Source: Pelodictyon luteolum (GTDB lineage Bacteria; Bacteroidota; Chlorobiia; Chlorobiales; Chlorobiaceae). From it: 64,000 nt of DNA. The DNA is taken from positions 1-64,000 of the forward strand of contig DYNE01000008.1 of NCBI GenBank assembly GCA_020721225.1, written 5' to 3'. The translations under genes and the position numbers were made by a program. The notes under the pieces are model-generated. The model did no database searches. It was not told the DNA's origin and saw nothing but the letters and a program-made list of their open reading frames with translations. Shown here in pieces: positions 41,636 through 51,074 of the stretch (positions are counted from its first letter, which is position 1; every line of letters begins with the position of its first letter).

Positions 41636-42793
41636 TTAGAAGCTGACCGTAGCTACGAGTTCGGTACGGAGTCTGCTGTAGTTGTCTTCGCAACAGCCAA
41701 AGTCACCACCAAGAGCCCAGTAACGGACAATCGGGGTCAGGCTGAAGCTGCCCATAGCGGAATCGTACACCTTGTAGTTGTACTGCGCCCAGACGAAGAG
41801 GTTGTCGTAATCGTCATCGTATCCGTCTGTTTTGTCGTCGGTGTGGTTGTAGTCAACCCAGGCCGTGAACGGACCATATTCGCCTTTCAGGCGGAGCAGA
41901 TAGCCGCTATAATCCACATCGGCGCCAACCAGATAAGAAGTTTCGGTTACTCCTGGTGTTGCTGGATTATCACCATAAACAACTGCATCAGCATCGTCAT
42001 CATCAGCAGCGGTATAGAAGCCGCTTACGCCGATTTTGGCTTTGCCGGCAGGTATGGTTACGTTAGCACCAAAGACGTACGGAGTTACGTTATGATATAC
42101 AAGACCGTCGAGGTTGGTGAGACCGATGATCGCCTGAGGTTCGACGGTGACATTGCCGATGTTTGTTTTGTAGCTCAAATGCAGCGCGTAGCCGTCGTTA
42201 AAGAGGCCATCGCCTTCATTGTAAGAGTCATCCTTGATGTCGTTATCGAGTACGATAAGCGTACCGTTCAGTTCACCGGGGCCGATTTTCGTGCCATAGT
42301 TCAGGCCGAAGATGCGGTCCATGTTGTAGGTGCCTATCGGCTGATCGCCTATGCCGATGGCTCCGAGACCGACAGTGGTCGGGATCGGGTACATCGCAAG
42401 ATCGAAAATCGGATTGTTTGCTGCGTTAAGCGGAAGGCGGCCAACCATGTAGTGGCTGTCCTCCATCATACGTCCAAAGTAGAAGTTGGAGATGTCGATT
42501 TCGCCATCTTCTGTGTTGTTCTCGGATACCGTGTTCCATCCGCCGGCAGCATTGTCGCTGGTGAGCATGGCTTTGAAGAAGTAGCCGCTGCCGAGGTCTG
42601 CCGAAGCTTTCAGGCGAACGCGGTAAGCGAAGTTGAGGTCATCTTCATTGTTTTCATAGCTGCCGTACTCTACGTCTTCGAACTGGCCTCTCAGGCGAAT
42701 CGAAGCGTCACCGCCGAATTTCACTTCTGCAGTTGCAGGCGATGCGTAGCCCAGTACCGCAAACATCGCGGCAAGCGATAGCATTTTTTTCAT
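41636..42793 (-). CDS. Outer-membrane beta-barrel/porin-like protein
   Basis: Signal peptide MKKMLSLAAMFAVLGYASPATA; alternating amphipathic strands, C-terminal ELVATVSF. Confidence 0.72.
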   Translation of the reverse strand: MKKMLSLAAMFAVLGYASPATAEVKFGGDASIRLRGQFEDVEYGSYENNEDDLNFAYRVRLKASADLGSGYFFKAMLTSDNAAGGWNTVSENNTEDGEIDISNFYFGRMMEDSHYMVGRLPLNAANNPIFDLAMYPIPTTVGLGAIGIGDQPIGTYNMDRIFGLNYGTKIGPGELNGTLIVLDNDIKDDSYNEGDGLFNDGYALHLSYKTNIGNVTVEPQAIIGLTNLDGLVYHNVTPYVFGANVTIPAGKAKIGVSGFYTAADDDDADAVVYGDNPATPGVTETSYLVGADVDYSGYLLRLKGEYGPFTAWVDYNHTDDKTDGYDDDYDNLFVWAQYNYKVYDSAMGSFSLTPIVRYWALGGDFGCCEDNYSRLRTELVATVSF

Positions 42794-43026
42794 AATGTTT
42801 TTCTCTGTTAGGTTATGTGTGCTTTGTCGGTGAAAAAAATCCGAAAAAAGACTCTCTGCCTGGTCAGGGCAGCTTCTTTATTATGAGAAAAAAGAACAAG
42901 TGTGGTTTTTGTAAAGCTTTAAGTTAAAAAAATACAAGCAAAAACGCAAAAAGTTATTATTTGCCCATAAGTGATATCTTTAACTATATGGTTATATAAT
43001 AATTGTTAATACGGAACAATGCAAAT

Positions 43027-44277
43027 TTATTTTTCACTGTGGGGGGGCAGATCGTCGAAATTGGTAACGTTGTACAGTTTCACGAGATGCCGTATGTGCT
43101 CGGGTACGAGGACGTCGAGTCGTTCAGGGGTGTAATGTCTGACGAAGAAGTAGTTTCTCAGTGCGTGGATGTCGATGGAGTATCGGGCGAATTCGATGCC
43201 TCTGGGTCCTTTTTTTGCCTTGAGCGCGCTGAGCAGCTTGCCGAAAAAGAGCGGCATGGAGCGCCTGTCGCCAAGCAGGTGCGGCTGCAGGATGGGCCCG
43301 ATGGTCGGTTGTATCGATGCCTTGACGGCTCCGAAGCTGTCGCCGCTTCCGGTTTCGGGTCTGACGGAGATATCGTTTTTTACCAGATCGAACAGTTTTT
43401 TTCCTTTATCGGTACGAATCAGAATCCACTGCTCTTTGCCGTCAGCGGTATAGGGCGCTCCGAAATATCCTACGGTAATGTCCGCGAGGCTGTTGATGTA
43501 GTCGAAGCAGCTCATGCAGCTGTTCGAGAAGACGCCGACTTTGAGTACTGCGGCGGGAAGACTGAAAAACGGAATCTTTTCGACTTTTCCGGTCGAGTGC
43601 ACGATGTGCACCTTGTAGTCCTGCATGAATTCGAAGTTCAGCACGGTATCGGGAGAGCGGCTGATATGGCGGAATACCCATTTCAGGTGGGCCGGTTCGA
43701 GGTTGTCCGTGCAGGGTATGCCGACGACAAGCAGTTCGATGCCGTCGAGCCAGGGGTGCGTTGCGGCAAAGTCTCTCAGAACATGCACATGGCATGATGC
43801 GCCGACAACCAGCAGTTTTTTCGCCTTATTTTTCCAGGCCGTATGCAGTGCCTGAAGCACCGGAGAGAGCACCGGTTTATTGCCCCTTGCGGCATGAATC
43901 TCTTCCGCAGTTGTTGCCAGAACCGCTTTCGGCTGAAAGGTCGTGCCCTGGAGGGTTACGACCCCGTCAACAAGACCTGTCTGAAGCGCTTTCGTTGAAA
44001 TAGCGGTAATTATGCCGCTCCATTGAGCGCCTTCGAGCGGTTTTTTCATGACTGCGTTAAAGCGTTCACGAGAGATGCCGAAGCGCAGTTCATCGGCATT
44101 GTGCATGTTTCTGGTTCTGCCGAACAGCCTCTCTTCATGAGCTCCAAGCCATCCGGTATTGAATACGCAGCTTTTCAGGCTCTCTGCTGTTGCCCATGCA
44201 TTGCCCATGCAGAGCCCGCAGCGGCTGCACAACGGCTCGTCAAATCTCGGATTTTCAAGTTTCGGTGGTGGATTCAT
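43027..44277 (-). CDS. bciB: Ferredoxin-dependent (divinyl)chlorophyllide 8-vinyl reductase BciB (FrhB-domain family)
   Basis: LCSRCGLC, VHGRSRN-like LFGRTRN, NKPVLSPVL, SRSPDTVLNFEFMQDYKVH, SCMSCFDYINSLADITVGYFGAP, recalled as resembling cyanobacterial BciB (Slr1923-type). Confidence 0.82.
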   Translation of the reverse strand: MNPPPKLENPRFDEPLCSRCGLCMGNAWATAESLKSCVFNTGWLGAHEERLFGRTRNMHNADELRFGISRERFNAVMKKPLEGAQWSGIITAISTKALQTGLVDGVVTLQGTTFQPKAVLATTAEEIHAARGNKPVLSPVLQALHTAWKNKAKKLLVVGASCHVHVLRDFAATHPWLDGIELLVVGIPCTDNLEPAHLKWVFRHISRSPDTVLNFEFMQDYKVHIVHSTGKVEKIPFFSLPAAVLKVGVFSNSCMSCFDYINSLADITVGYFGAPYTADGKEQWILIRTDKGKKLFDLVKNDISVRPETGSGDSFGAVKASIQPTIGPILQPHLLGDRRSMPLFFGKLLSALKAKKGPRGIEFARYSIDIHALRNYFFVRHYTPERLDVLVPEHIRHLVKLYNVTNFDDLPPHSEK

Positions 44278-44461
44278 AGAAGAGTAGGCATACTGAAAAA
44301 AATAAAGGGCAAAATAGGGATTCTCAAGCGACACTCCAACAGAATAGGTTTTTCGTGCCTTGTTTATTTTGTTTATTGAATCTGCCTCGTGAACGATTTG
44401 GAGATCGTTATCCGTTCATTTGCGCATTAATTCAGGGTTCATTCATCATTGTCAGTCTCGT

Positions 44462-44968
44462 ATGTCAAAGGTTACACTCAGAGTCAGCGCTCTTTGCGTT
44501 CAGCATGATCGAGTGCTGCTTATCGAGCATAAAAGTTTCGCTCCGGACGATCCGGCCCTGCCCGACCGGTACTGGATTCTTCCCGGCGGAGGCGTCGAGC
44601 GGGGTGAAACTGTCGATGAAGCGCTTAAACGGGAGATGATGGAGGAGACCGGGCTCGAATGCGAGGTTGGCCCGCTTTTGTTCATCAAAGAACTGCTCTA
44701 TCCTTTCCCTGGTTCATGCCGGCCGGGAGGCAGGCATCATTCGGTTTCGCTCGGATTTCATTGCAGGGTTACGGGAGGAGAGCTGATAACGGGCAGAGAT
44801 CCCGAATATGGCGACGATGAACAGATGATCATAGAGGTGAAGTGGGTTCCATTCGATGAGCTGCATGGGTTCGAACTCTATCCGCCGTTTTTGAAGGAGT
44901 ATCTTTTTGCTCATCGCAACGGCAGTTTCAGCGATACGGTACCGGAGTTTTATGATTCAAGCCGTTGA
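44462..44968 (+). CDS. NUDIX hydrolase
   Basis: Nudix box GGGVERGETVDEALKREMMEETGLECEVG. Confidence 0.92.
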   Translation: MSKVTLRVSALCVQHDRVLLIEHKSFAPDDPALPDRYWILPGGGVERGETVDEALKREMMEETGLECEVGPLLFIKELLYPFPGSCRPGGRHHSVSLGFHCRVTGGELITGRDPEYGDDEQMIIEVKWVPFDELHGFELYPPFLKEYLFAHRNGSFSDTVPEFYDSSR

Positions 44969-44992
44969 AATTGAAGATGTTGGCCGTGTGCG

Positions 44993-45034
44993 GTGAGCGG
45001 TGAGCTGCTTTCCGGCACACCGCTCACCGCTCAC
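44993..45034. terminator. Perfect 13 bp hairpin between convergent genes
   Basis: GTGAGCGGTGAGC / GCTCACCGCTCAC, then AATTCTTTT. Confidence 0.65.
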
Positions 45035-45041
45035 AATTCTT

Positions 45042-45914
45042 TTATAAATCCACGATCATGCCGATGGTGCTGTAGCTTTCGGGGCGGTAGAAGTACATGC
45101 CGTGACGGCTCATGCCTGAAAAATAGTTATAGGCAACTCTTACCCGGTCCATACCGAGAGCGGTGAGGCGCATGCCTGCCTGCAGATTCCAGGTTCCGCG
45201 GTATCCTTTGGTTTCTCCGTCCGCATCTCCTCTCCAGATCGGCAGCAGTTTGAAGTCGGCTGCAAGGTAGGTGTTGCCAGGCGTGGACACTTCGGCTCCG
45301 GCCTGGAAGGAGTGCGGGCTGATGTTGTCGGGAATGGTGTGCCAGAGGTACTGGTAGCCGGCATAAACGCGGTGTTCGGGCGAACTGAGCGCTATGGTGA
45401 GGTTGACGAACTCTCTGCTGAAGGTGAACGGCACCACGAAAGGACCTTCCTGAATCCACTCTCCGTTTTCATCGGTATGGCCATCCTCGAAGTGCGAGGA
45501 GATATGGCTCAGCCGCAGTCTTGCGCTGAGTTCATCGAAGGGCAGGGTACCGGTTTCGACGGTTTTTTTCCAGGTGGCATTGATACCGAAAAGGTAGTCG
45601 ATGGTATCGACGGGAAATTTGAAGTTATCGGACGTGTTCAGCCGGGAGAACGTTCCGAAATCAACGCCGACGGCAAAAGTCCTGTTATCGTTCTGGTAAA
45701 TATCGGCAGAGGTGCCGATGTCGAGCTGCAGCGCATCTTCGGAGAGCATGGGCATGACGGCGATTCGCGGCTCTGTCGGGTCGGCAAGCAGCGGTTTGAA
45801 GAGCGTATTGAGGGTCGGGTTGAGCAGGGGTTCGGCCGATGCCGTTCCGCAGGCTGCGGCACAGATTGCCGCCGTGATGAAGCATACCTTTTTAAGGAAA
45901 TTTTTCTGTTTCAT
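45042..45914 (-). CDS. Exported DUF1207-like protein
   Basis: Signal peptide; FKPLLADPTEPRIAVMPM; SHISSHFEDGH; outer-membrane-like strands. Confidence 0.68.
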   Translation of the reverse strand: MKQKNFLKKVCFITAAICAAACGTASAEPLLNPTLNTLFKPLLADPTEPRIAVMPMLSEDALQLDIGTSADIYQNDNRTFAVGVDFGTFSRLNTSDNFKFPVDTIDYLFGINATWKKTVETGTLPFDELSARLRLSHISSHFEDGHTDENGEWIQEGPFVVPFTFSREFVNLTIALSSPEHRVYAGYQYLWHTIPDNISPHSFQAGAEVSTPGNTYLAADFKLLPIWRGDADGETKGYRGTWNLQAGMRLTALGMDRVRVAYNYFSGMSRHGMYFYRPESYSTIGMIVDL

Positions 45915-45969
45915 GGCGCTCGATGATGGTTTATGGTTCAGGTTGAGAGTATTGTTCATGATATCGGTG

Positions 45970-46896
45970 TTATCCGGCAAGCAGCGTCTGCAGGACAGCC
46001 ATGCGAACGGCGACACCGTTCGTGACCTGTTCAAGCAGCATGCTTTTCGAGTACCCGGGAGGTTGTATCCGGTCGGCTACGTTGTTGGATATTTCGATCT
46101 CCCTGTTGATGGGACCCGGATGGAGAACCAGAAGATGTTTGCGTACTCTTTCGAGGCGTTCGTCGTTGAGCCCGAAGTGCGTGGAGTACTCTTCAAGCGA
46201 TGGGAGGTACCCTCCGGTTGCCCGTTCAAGCTGCAGCCGGAGTACAAGAGCGGCATCCGCCCATTCGATGGCCTTGTCGAGATCGGTGAATATGCTGACT
46301 CCGAGGTGCGAGGTATCGGAAAAAAGCAGGGTGGCCGGGCCGCAGACAGCGACATTGGCGCCAAGAGTTTTCAGACCGAAAATATTTGAGCGGGCTACCC
46401 GGCTGTGCAGTACATCGCCGAGAATGACGATGTTGAGTCCCTTTACCGCACCGAAGTGTTCGCGAAGCGTGAAAATGTCGAGCAGTGCCTGCGTCGGGTG
46501 TTCGTGAGAGCCGTCGCCTGCGTTGATGACGGTTTTTGCGGTAATGCCGGCGATGAAATCTGCGGCTCCTGACGATGCATGCCTCAGTACGAAGGCGTCA
46601 ACCTGCATGGCTTCAAGGTTTCTGATGGTGTCGCCGAGAGATTCTCCTTTGCTGACACTGCTTCCGGATGCACTGAAGCTCAGGGTGCTTCCGCCGAGAT
46701 GGCGGGCGGCTATATCAAAAGAGAAACGGGTACGAGTGGAGTTCTCGAAAAAAACCAGTGCGATGCGTTTGTTCTGCAGCGTGACGGAAAATGATGGATC
46801 GGGGGTAACCAGTCTCTTTTTGAATACAGCTGCCAGGTCGAGCAGCGTATGGATGTCACCGGCCGGAAGGTTGCATAATCCGGTAAGGTTTTTCAA
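45970..46896 (-). CDS. pyrB: Aspartate carbamoyltransferase catalytic subunit
   Basis: FFENSTRTRFSFDIAARHLGG; INAGDGSHEHPTQALLDIFTL; HPGPINREIEI. Confidence 0.95.
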   Translation of the reverse strand: MKNLTGLCNLPAGDIHTLLDLAAVFKKRLVTPDPSFSVTLQNKRIALVFFENSTRTRFSFDIAARHLGGSTLSFSASGSSVSKGESLGDTIRNLEAMQVDAFVLRHASSGAADFIAGITAKTVINAGDGSHEHPTQALLDIFTLREHFGAVKGLNIVILGDVLHSRVARSNIFGLKTLGANVAVCGPATLLFSDTSHLGVSIFTDLDKAIEWADAALVLRLQLERATGGYLPSLEEYSTHFGLNDERLERVRKHLLVLHPGPINREIEISNNVADRIQPPGYSKSMLLEQVTNGVAVRMAVLQTLLAG

Positions 46897-47023
46897 TTTT
46901 TCAGTGCTTTGTATGGTTGGTTTCAGAATTTTATCGAAGTTACAAAAAAAATGTTGATCGGTAATAGCCGGAGTCTTATGATATGAAAAGCTGTATAGAA
47001 ACGATTGTTAACGGTTTTCGGTT

Positions 47024-47374
47024 ATGCATGAAATGTCGATAGCCCTCTCCATTGTCGATGCTGTTGATGCGCAAGCCCGTGTCGAGGGCGCGGGGAGAAT
47101 TTCGAGGGTGGAACTCGTTATCGGTCGTCTGGCCGGTATCGAGCCTGAGTCGCTGCGGTTCTGTTTTCCTGCCGCGGCGACGGGTACTCTTGCCGAGGGT
47201 GCCGAGCTGGATATCGAGGAGATTGCCGCCGTTGCCGTTTGCGGAGCGTGCGGATTCCGGTTTTCCGTCACGTTTCCGGTGGCGGAGTGTCCTGAGTGCA
47301 GGTCGCTGAGGATAAGTGTGGTTTCGGGAGAGGAGTTCGTTATTCGGTCAATCACTATTGAAGAGGGAGATTAA
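47024..47374 (+). CDS. hypA: Hydrogenase nickel insertion protein HypA
   Basis: MHEMSIALSIVDAV; zinc-site cysteines CGACG...CPEC. Confidence 0.93.
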   Translation: MHEMSIALSIVDAVDAQARVEGAGRISRVELVIGRLAGIEPESLRFCFPAAATGTLAEGAELDIEEIAAVAVCGACGFRFSVTFPVAECPECRSLRISVVSGEEFVIRSITIEEGD

Positions 47375-47378
47375 AAAA

Positions 47379-48188
47379 ATGTGCGATACATGCGGATGCG
47401 GGTCGGATGCTGATGCCGTAATACGCAGACCCGGTCAGGGGAGCGGACATCATCATGATCATGACGGGCATGATCATCACCACGGGCATGATCACGATCG
47501 CGGACATGACCACGATCACCATCATGAGCGCAGGGAGAGAAAGATCGGAATGGAGCAGGATGTGCTTCAGCAGAACAACCTTCTTGCCGAAAGAAATCGC
47601 GGCTATTTTGAGGCAAAAAATATTGTAGCCCTGAATTTTCTGAGTTCGCCGGGTTCAGGGAAGACTTCCCTGCTCGAGAAAACCATTCCGCAGTGCAAGG
47701 GGAAGTTTTCTGTGGCGGTGATAGAAGGCGACCAGCAGACCACCAACGATGCCGATCGCATCCATGCGCTCGGCGTGCCGGTTGTTCAGGTCAATACGGG
47801 CACCGGCTGCCATCTCGATGCCCTCATGATAAACCGTGCTCTGAAAGAGCTCGCTCCCGAGGCGAACTCGCTGCTTTGTATCGAGAACGTAGGCAATCTT
47901 GTCTGTCCGGCCCTTTTTGATCTGGGAGAGGCGATGAAAGTTGTCGTTATCAGCGTTACGGAAGGCGACGACAAGCCGCTGAAGTATCCATATATGTTTC
48001 ATGAGGCGGATGTCTGCATTCTCAACAAAATCGATCTGCTCCCTTATGTGGAGTTTGATGCCGCAGTGTGCCGGGAAAACGCCATGCGGGTAAGCCACGA
48101 TATCGAGTGGTTCGATCTGTCTGTAAGAACCGGTGAGGGCCTGGATGCCTGGCTGGCCTGGCTTGAACGAAAAATGGCGAAGCGCTGA
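47379..48188 (+). CDS. hypB: Hydrogenase nickel incorporation GTPase HypB (His-rich N-terminus)
   Basis: MCDTCGCG; His/Asp-rich stretch; FLSSPGSGKTSLLEKT. Confidence 0.95.
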   Translation: MCDTCGCGSDADAVIRRPGQGSGHHHDHDGHDHHHGHDHDRGHDHDHHHERRERKIGMEQDVLQQNNLLAERNRGYFEAKNIVALNFLSSPGSGKTSLLEKTIPQCKGKFSVAVIEGDQQTTNDADRIHALGVPVVQVNTGTGCHLDALMINRALKELAPEANSLLCIENVGNLVCPALFDLGEAMKVVVISVTEGDDKPLKYPYMFHEADVCILNKIDLLPYVEFDAAVCRENAMRVSHDIEWFDLSVRTGEGLDAWLAWLERKMAKR

Positions 48189-48193
48189 AGGAG

Positions 48194-50485
48194 ATGTATC
48201 CTGATGGTACCCGTCGTATCAGGATTACGGTAAACGGTATCGTGCAGGGGGTGGGGTTTCGTCCTTTTGTTTACCGTCTTGCCTGTACGCGATCGATACA
48301 GGGGTTTATCAGGAACACCCCTTCGGGAGTCGTGATCGAGGCTCAGGGAGCGGGGGAGACGCTCGAAGGGTTTCTCACGGAAATTGAGCGCCATCCGCCT
48401 CCGCTTGCAAGAATCACGGCTCTGGAGACCGTTTCCGTTTCCTGTGAGCCGTGCTCCTGTTTTGAGATCGATCTCTCTGTTCATGGTCACGAGGTTGAAA
48501 CGTTGATCCCGCCGGATATAGCGCTTTGCGAAAGCTGCCGCAGTGAGCTTTTCGACTCGCGGAACCGGCGGTTCCGTTATCCGTTCATCAATTGCACTGA
48601 TTGCGGACCGCGATACACGATCGTCGAGAGCATTCCCTATGATCGTCCGTTTACCTCCATGAAGGGGTTTCCCTTATGTCCGGATTGCGCGGAGGAATAT
48701 CGGGATCCCCTTGACAGGCGTTTTCACGCTCAGCCCAATGCATGCCCCGTATGCGGTCCGGCAGTTATGCTTCTGGACTCTTCCGGAAATCGCCTTGCTG
48801 CCGACAGGGTTATACGGGAGGCTTCTGCCATGCTCAAGGCGGGAAAGATTGTTGCCGTGAAAGGTGTGGGGGGGTTTCATCTCGCTGTCGATGCCCGTAA
48901 CGGGAGTGCAGTTCAGCGCCTCAGGGATCGGAAGGCGAGGGAGGAGAAGCCTTTTGCCGTGATGATGCGCGATCTTGCATCGGTGCGGCAGATCTGCGTT
49001 GTCGGAAGCGATGAGGCGGCGGCACTCCGTTCTGCGGAAGCGCCCATAATGCTGCTTGAAAAGAGTGCCGGATTCCCTCTGCCGGAGATAATCGCTCCCG
49101 GAAACGACCGTCTTGGCGTGATGCTTCCCTATTCGCCGCTTCACGCCCTGCTGCTCGAAGAGGGACCTGACATGGTGGTGATGACAAGCGCCAATTGCAG
49201 CGATGAACCGGTGCTGCATGACGATGCCGATGCGGTTCTGAGGCTTGTTGGCATTGCGGATGCTTTTCTGGTGCATAACCGTCCGATTCTGCAGAAGTGC
49301 GATGATTCGGTTGCGATTCACCTTTCGGGAGCGCTTCGCCTTTTCAGGCGCAGCAGGGGCTATGTACCCGCTCCGGTTTTGCTCGATGAGGATGGTCCGC
49401 CACTGCTTGCGACAGGAGGAGAGCTGAAAAATACCCTTTGTCTCCTGCACGGCCGAAACGCGATTCTGAGTCAGCATCTCGGCGATATGAAGAATTTCGA
49501 AACGTGGCAGTTTTTCACGGATGCGGCACGGCATCTGCAGGAGCTGTTCCGTACCAGTCCGGAGCTTGTCGTGCATGATCTGCACCCGGATTATCTTACT
49601 ACCCGATGGGCATCGATGCAGCCTCTTCCGCTGCTTGGCGTACAGCATCATCATGCCCATCTTGCCGCCTGTCTGGCCGAGAACGGGGAGCACTCTCCGG
49701 TTATCGGCCTTGTGCTTGACGGTACGGGATATGGCCCGGACGGCACCATATGGGGAGGCGAAGTGCTGATTGGCGATTGTGCCGGAGTCGAGCGCTTTGC
49801 TTCGCTGGAAGCGATGCCGCTTCCCGGTGGAGATGCCGCGATTCTCGAACCCTGGCGAGCAGCTCTGGGTTATCTTTACAGAAGTTGTCCTGAAATTCCG
49901 GACCTCCCTTTTCTTCGCGATGTCATGAGCGACGAGGTGACGGAACTGCTTGTGCGAAACCTTCATTGTCCGGAAACTTCAAGTTGCGGACGGTTGTTCG
50001 ATGTCGTGGCCGCAGTCGCAGGGCTTCGGAACAGGGTTTTTTACGAGGGCCAGTCGGCGGTCGAGCTTATGCAGGCGGCCGGCGGCCGGTTGGGTTCCGG
50101 TCGTTTCAGCAGCGGCGTGGAGGTGCGCGATGGACGGCTGGTGATGCTTGTGGCTCCGTTGGTGCGCGACGTAGCTTCTGCTGTTGGAGACGGGATGCTG
50201 CCAGGGGAGATCAGCAGGCGTTTCCATCGTACGCTGTGCGATATGCTGCTCGACGTAACCCGAAGGGCATCATCCGCTTCGGGGATATGTACGGTTGCGC
50301 TCAGCGGTGGCGTGTTCCAGAATTCGCTGCTTTTTGAAACGCTTGTCGCCGAATTGCAGGCTTCGGGGTACATGGTGCTGACCCATACGGCGGTGCCGTG
50401 CAACGATGGAGGACTTTCGTTGGGACAGGCGGTTATCGGCAGGGAATATCTGAAAGGGAGGTATGGGGGGGTAATTTATAATTGA
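48194..50485 (+). CDS. hypF: Carbamoyltransferase HypF
   Basis: Acylphosphatase N-terminus GIVQGVGFRPFVYRLA; paired Cys zinc motifs; VQHHHAHLAACLAENG; LSGGVFQN. Confidence 0.95.
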   Translation: MYPDGTRRIRITVNGIVQGVGFRPFVYRLACTRSIQGFIRNTPSGVVIEAQGAGETLEGFLTEIERHPPPLARITALETVSVSCEPCSCFEIDLSVHGHEVETLIPPDIALCESCRSELFDSRNRRFRYPFINCTDCGPRYTIVESIPYDRPFTSMKGFPLCPDCAEEYRDPLDRRFHAQPNACPVCGPAVMLLDSSGNRLAADRVIREASAMLKAGKIVAVKGVGGFHLAVDARNGSAVQRLRDRKAREEKPFAVMMRDLASVRQICVVGSDEAAALRSAEAPIMLLEKSAGFPLPEIIAPGNDRLGVMLPYSPLHALLLEEGPDMVVMTSANCSDEPVLHDDADAVLRLVGIADAFLVHNRPILQKCDDSVAIHLSGALRLFRRSRGYVPAPVLLDEDGPPLLATGGELKNTLCLLHGRNAILSQHLGDMKNFETWQFFTDAARHLQELFRTSPELVVHDLHPDYLTTRWASMQPLPLLGVQHHHAHLAACLAENGEHSPVIGLVLDGTGYGPDGTIWGGEVLIGDCAGVERFASLEAMPLPGGDAAILEPWRAALGYLYRSCPEIPDLPFLRDVMSDEVTELLVRNLHCPETSSCGRLFDVVAAVAGLRNRVFYEGQSAVELMQAAGGRLGSGRFSSGVEVRDGRLVMLVAPLVRDVASAVGDGMLPGEISRRFHRTLCDMLLDVTRRASSASGICTVALSGGVFQNSLLFETLVAELQASGYMVLTHTAVPCNDGGLSLGQAVIGREYLKGRYGGVIYN

Positions 50486-50571
50486 TAATGGATAATTGAT
50501 AATTGATAATGGATAATTGATAATGGATAATGGATAATGGAGAGTGGGGAATTGATAATGGGGAAGGGGGA
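50481..50571 (+). repeat. Degenerate heptamer satellite (ATTGATA/ATGGATA), 13 units
   Basis: Read in 7-nt phase: ATTGATA ATGGATA ATTGATA ATTGATA ATGGATA ATTGATA ATGGATA ATGGATA ATGGAGA GTGGGGA ATTGATA ATGGGGA AGGGGGA. Confidence 0.92.
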
Positions 50572-50932
50572 AAACAGGGTTAAGGAGCTTTCTTTTGCAT
50601 TTGCGCTTCGTATAATCAAACTTGCTCAGTTTCTGGAGCAGGAGAAAAAAGCTTATGTGCTGAGCAAACAGCTTCTGAGGTCTGGTACTTCCATTGGCGC
50701 GCTTGTTCGTGAGGCAGAGCATGCCGAAAGCAGGTCGGATTTTATTCATAAAATGGCGATAGCTCTTAAAGAAGCTAATGAAACTGACTATTGGATCGAG
50801 CTTCTTTATCAGTTACAAATCCTTGAAAGGGAGGGTTTTGATTCAATAAAATCCGACGTCGTAGAATTACTGAAACTCCTGACAGCCATAATCAAATCAT
50901 CTAAAAAGAAATTGATAATTGATAATGGGTAA
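50537..50932 (+). CDS. Four-helix-bundle protein (S23 / 23S rRNA intervening-sequence protein family)
   Basis: ELSFAFALRIIKLAQFLE...LSKQLLRSGTSIGALVREAEHAESRSDFIHKMAIALKEANETDYWIELL; alternate start 50558. Confidence 0.85.
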   Translation: MESGELIMGKGENRVKELSFAFALRIIKLAQFLEQEKKAYVLSKQLLRSGTSIGALVREAEHAESRSDFIHKMAIALKEANETDYWIELLYQLQILEREGFDSIKSDVVELLKLLTAIIKSSKKKLIIDNG

Positions 50933-50938
50933 TGGAAG
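50911..50938 (+). repeat. Downstream heptamer satellite block
   Basis: ATTGATA ATTGATA ATGGGTA ATGGAAG; contains the S23 stop codon. Confidence 0.85.
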
Positions 50939-51040
50939 AGTGGAGAGTGGAAGAATAAGAGGATTAACAGGGTTAATGTGCACTATAAGTCATAATCAGC
51001 ATAAGGAATTCACCCGTAAGCGATTGAGTTCAATCGTTGT

Positions 51041-51062
51041 CAATTATCAACTGTCCATTATC
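51041..51062 (-). repeat. Inverted heptamer remnant upstream of hypC
   Basis: Reverse complement GATAATG GACAGTT GATAATT G keeps the 7-nt phase. Confidence 0.65.
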
Positions 51063-51074
51063 TAATTAATAAAC

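Noticed and set aside
41477-42781. 434 aa plus-strand ORF
   Set aside because: Antisense to the signal-peptide-bearing porin gene.
48674-49966. 430 aa minus-strand ORF
   Set aside because: Antisense within hypF; no domain signature.
50481-50571. CRISPR or promoter array
   Set aside because: Continuous 7-nt satellite with no spacers.
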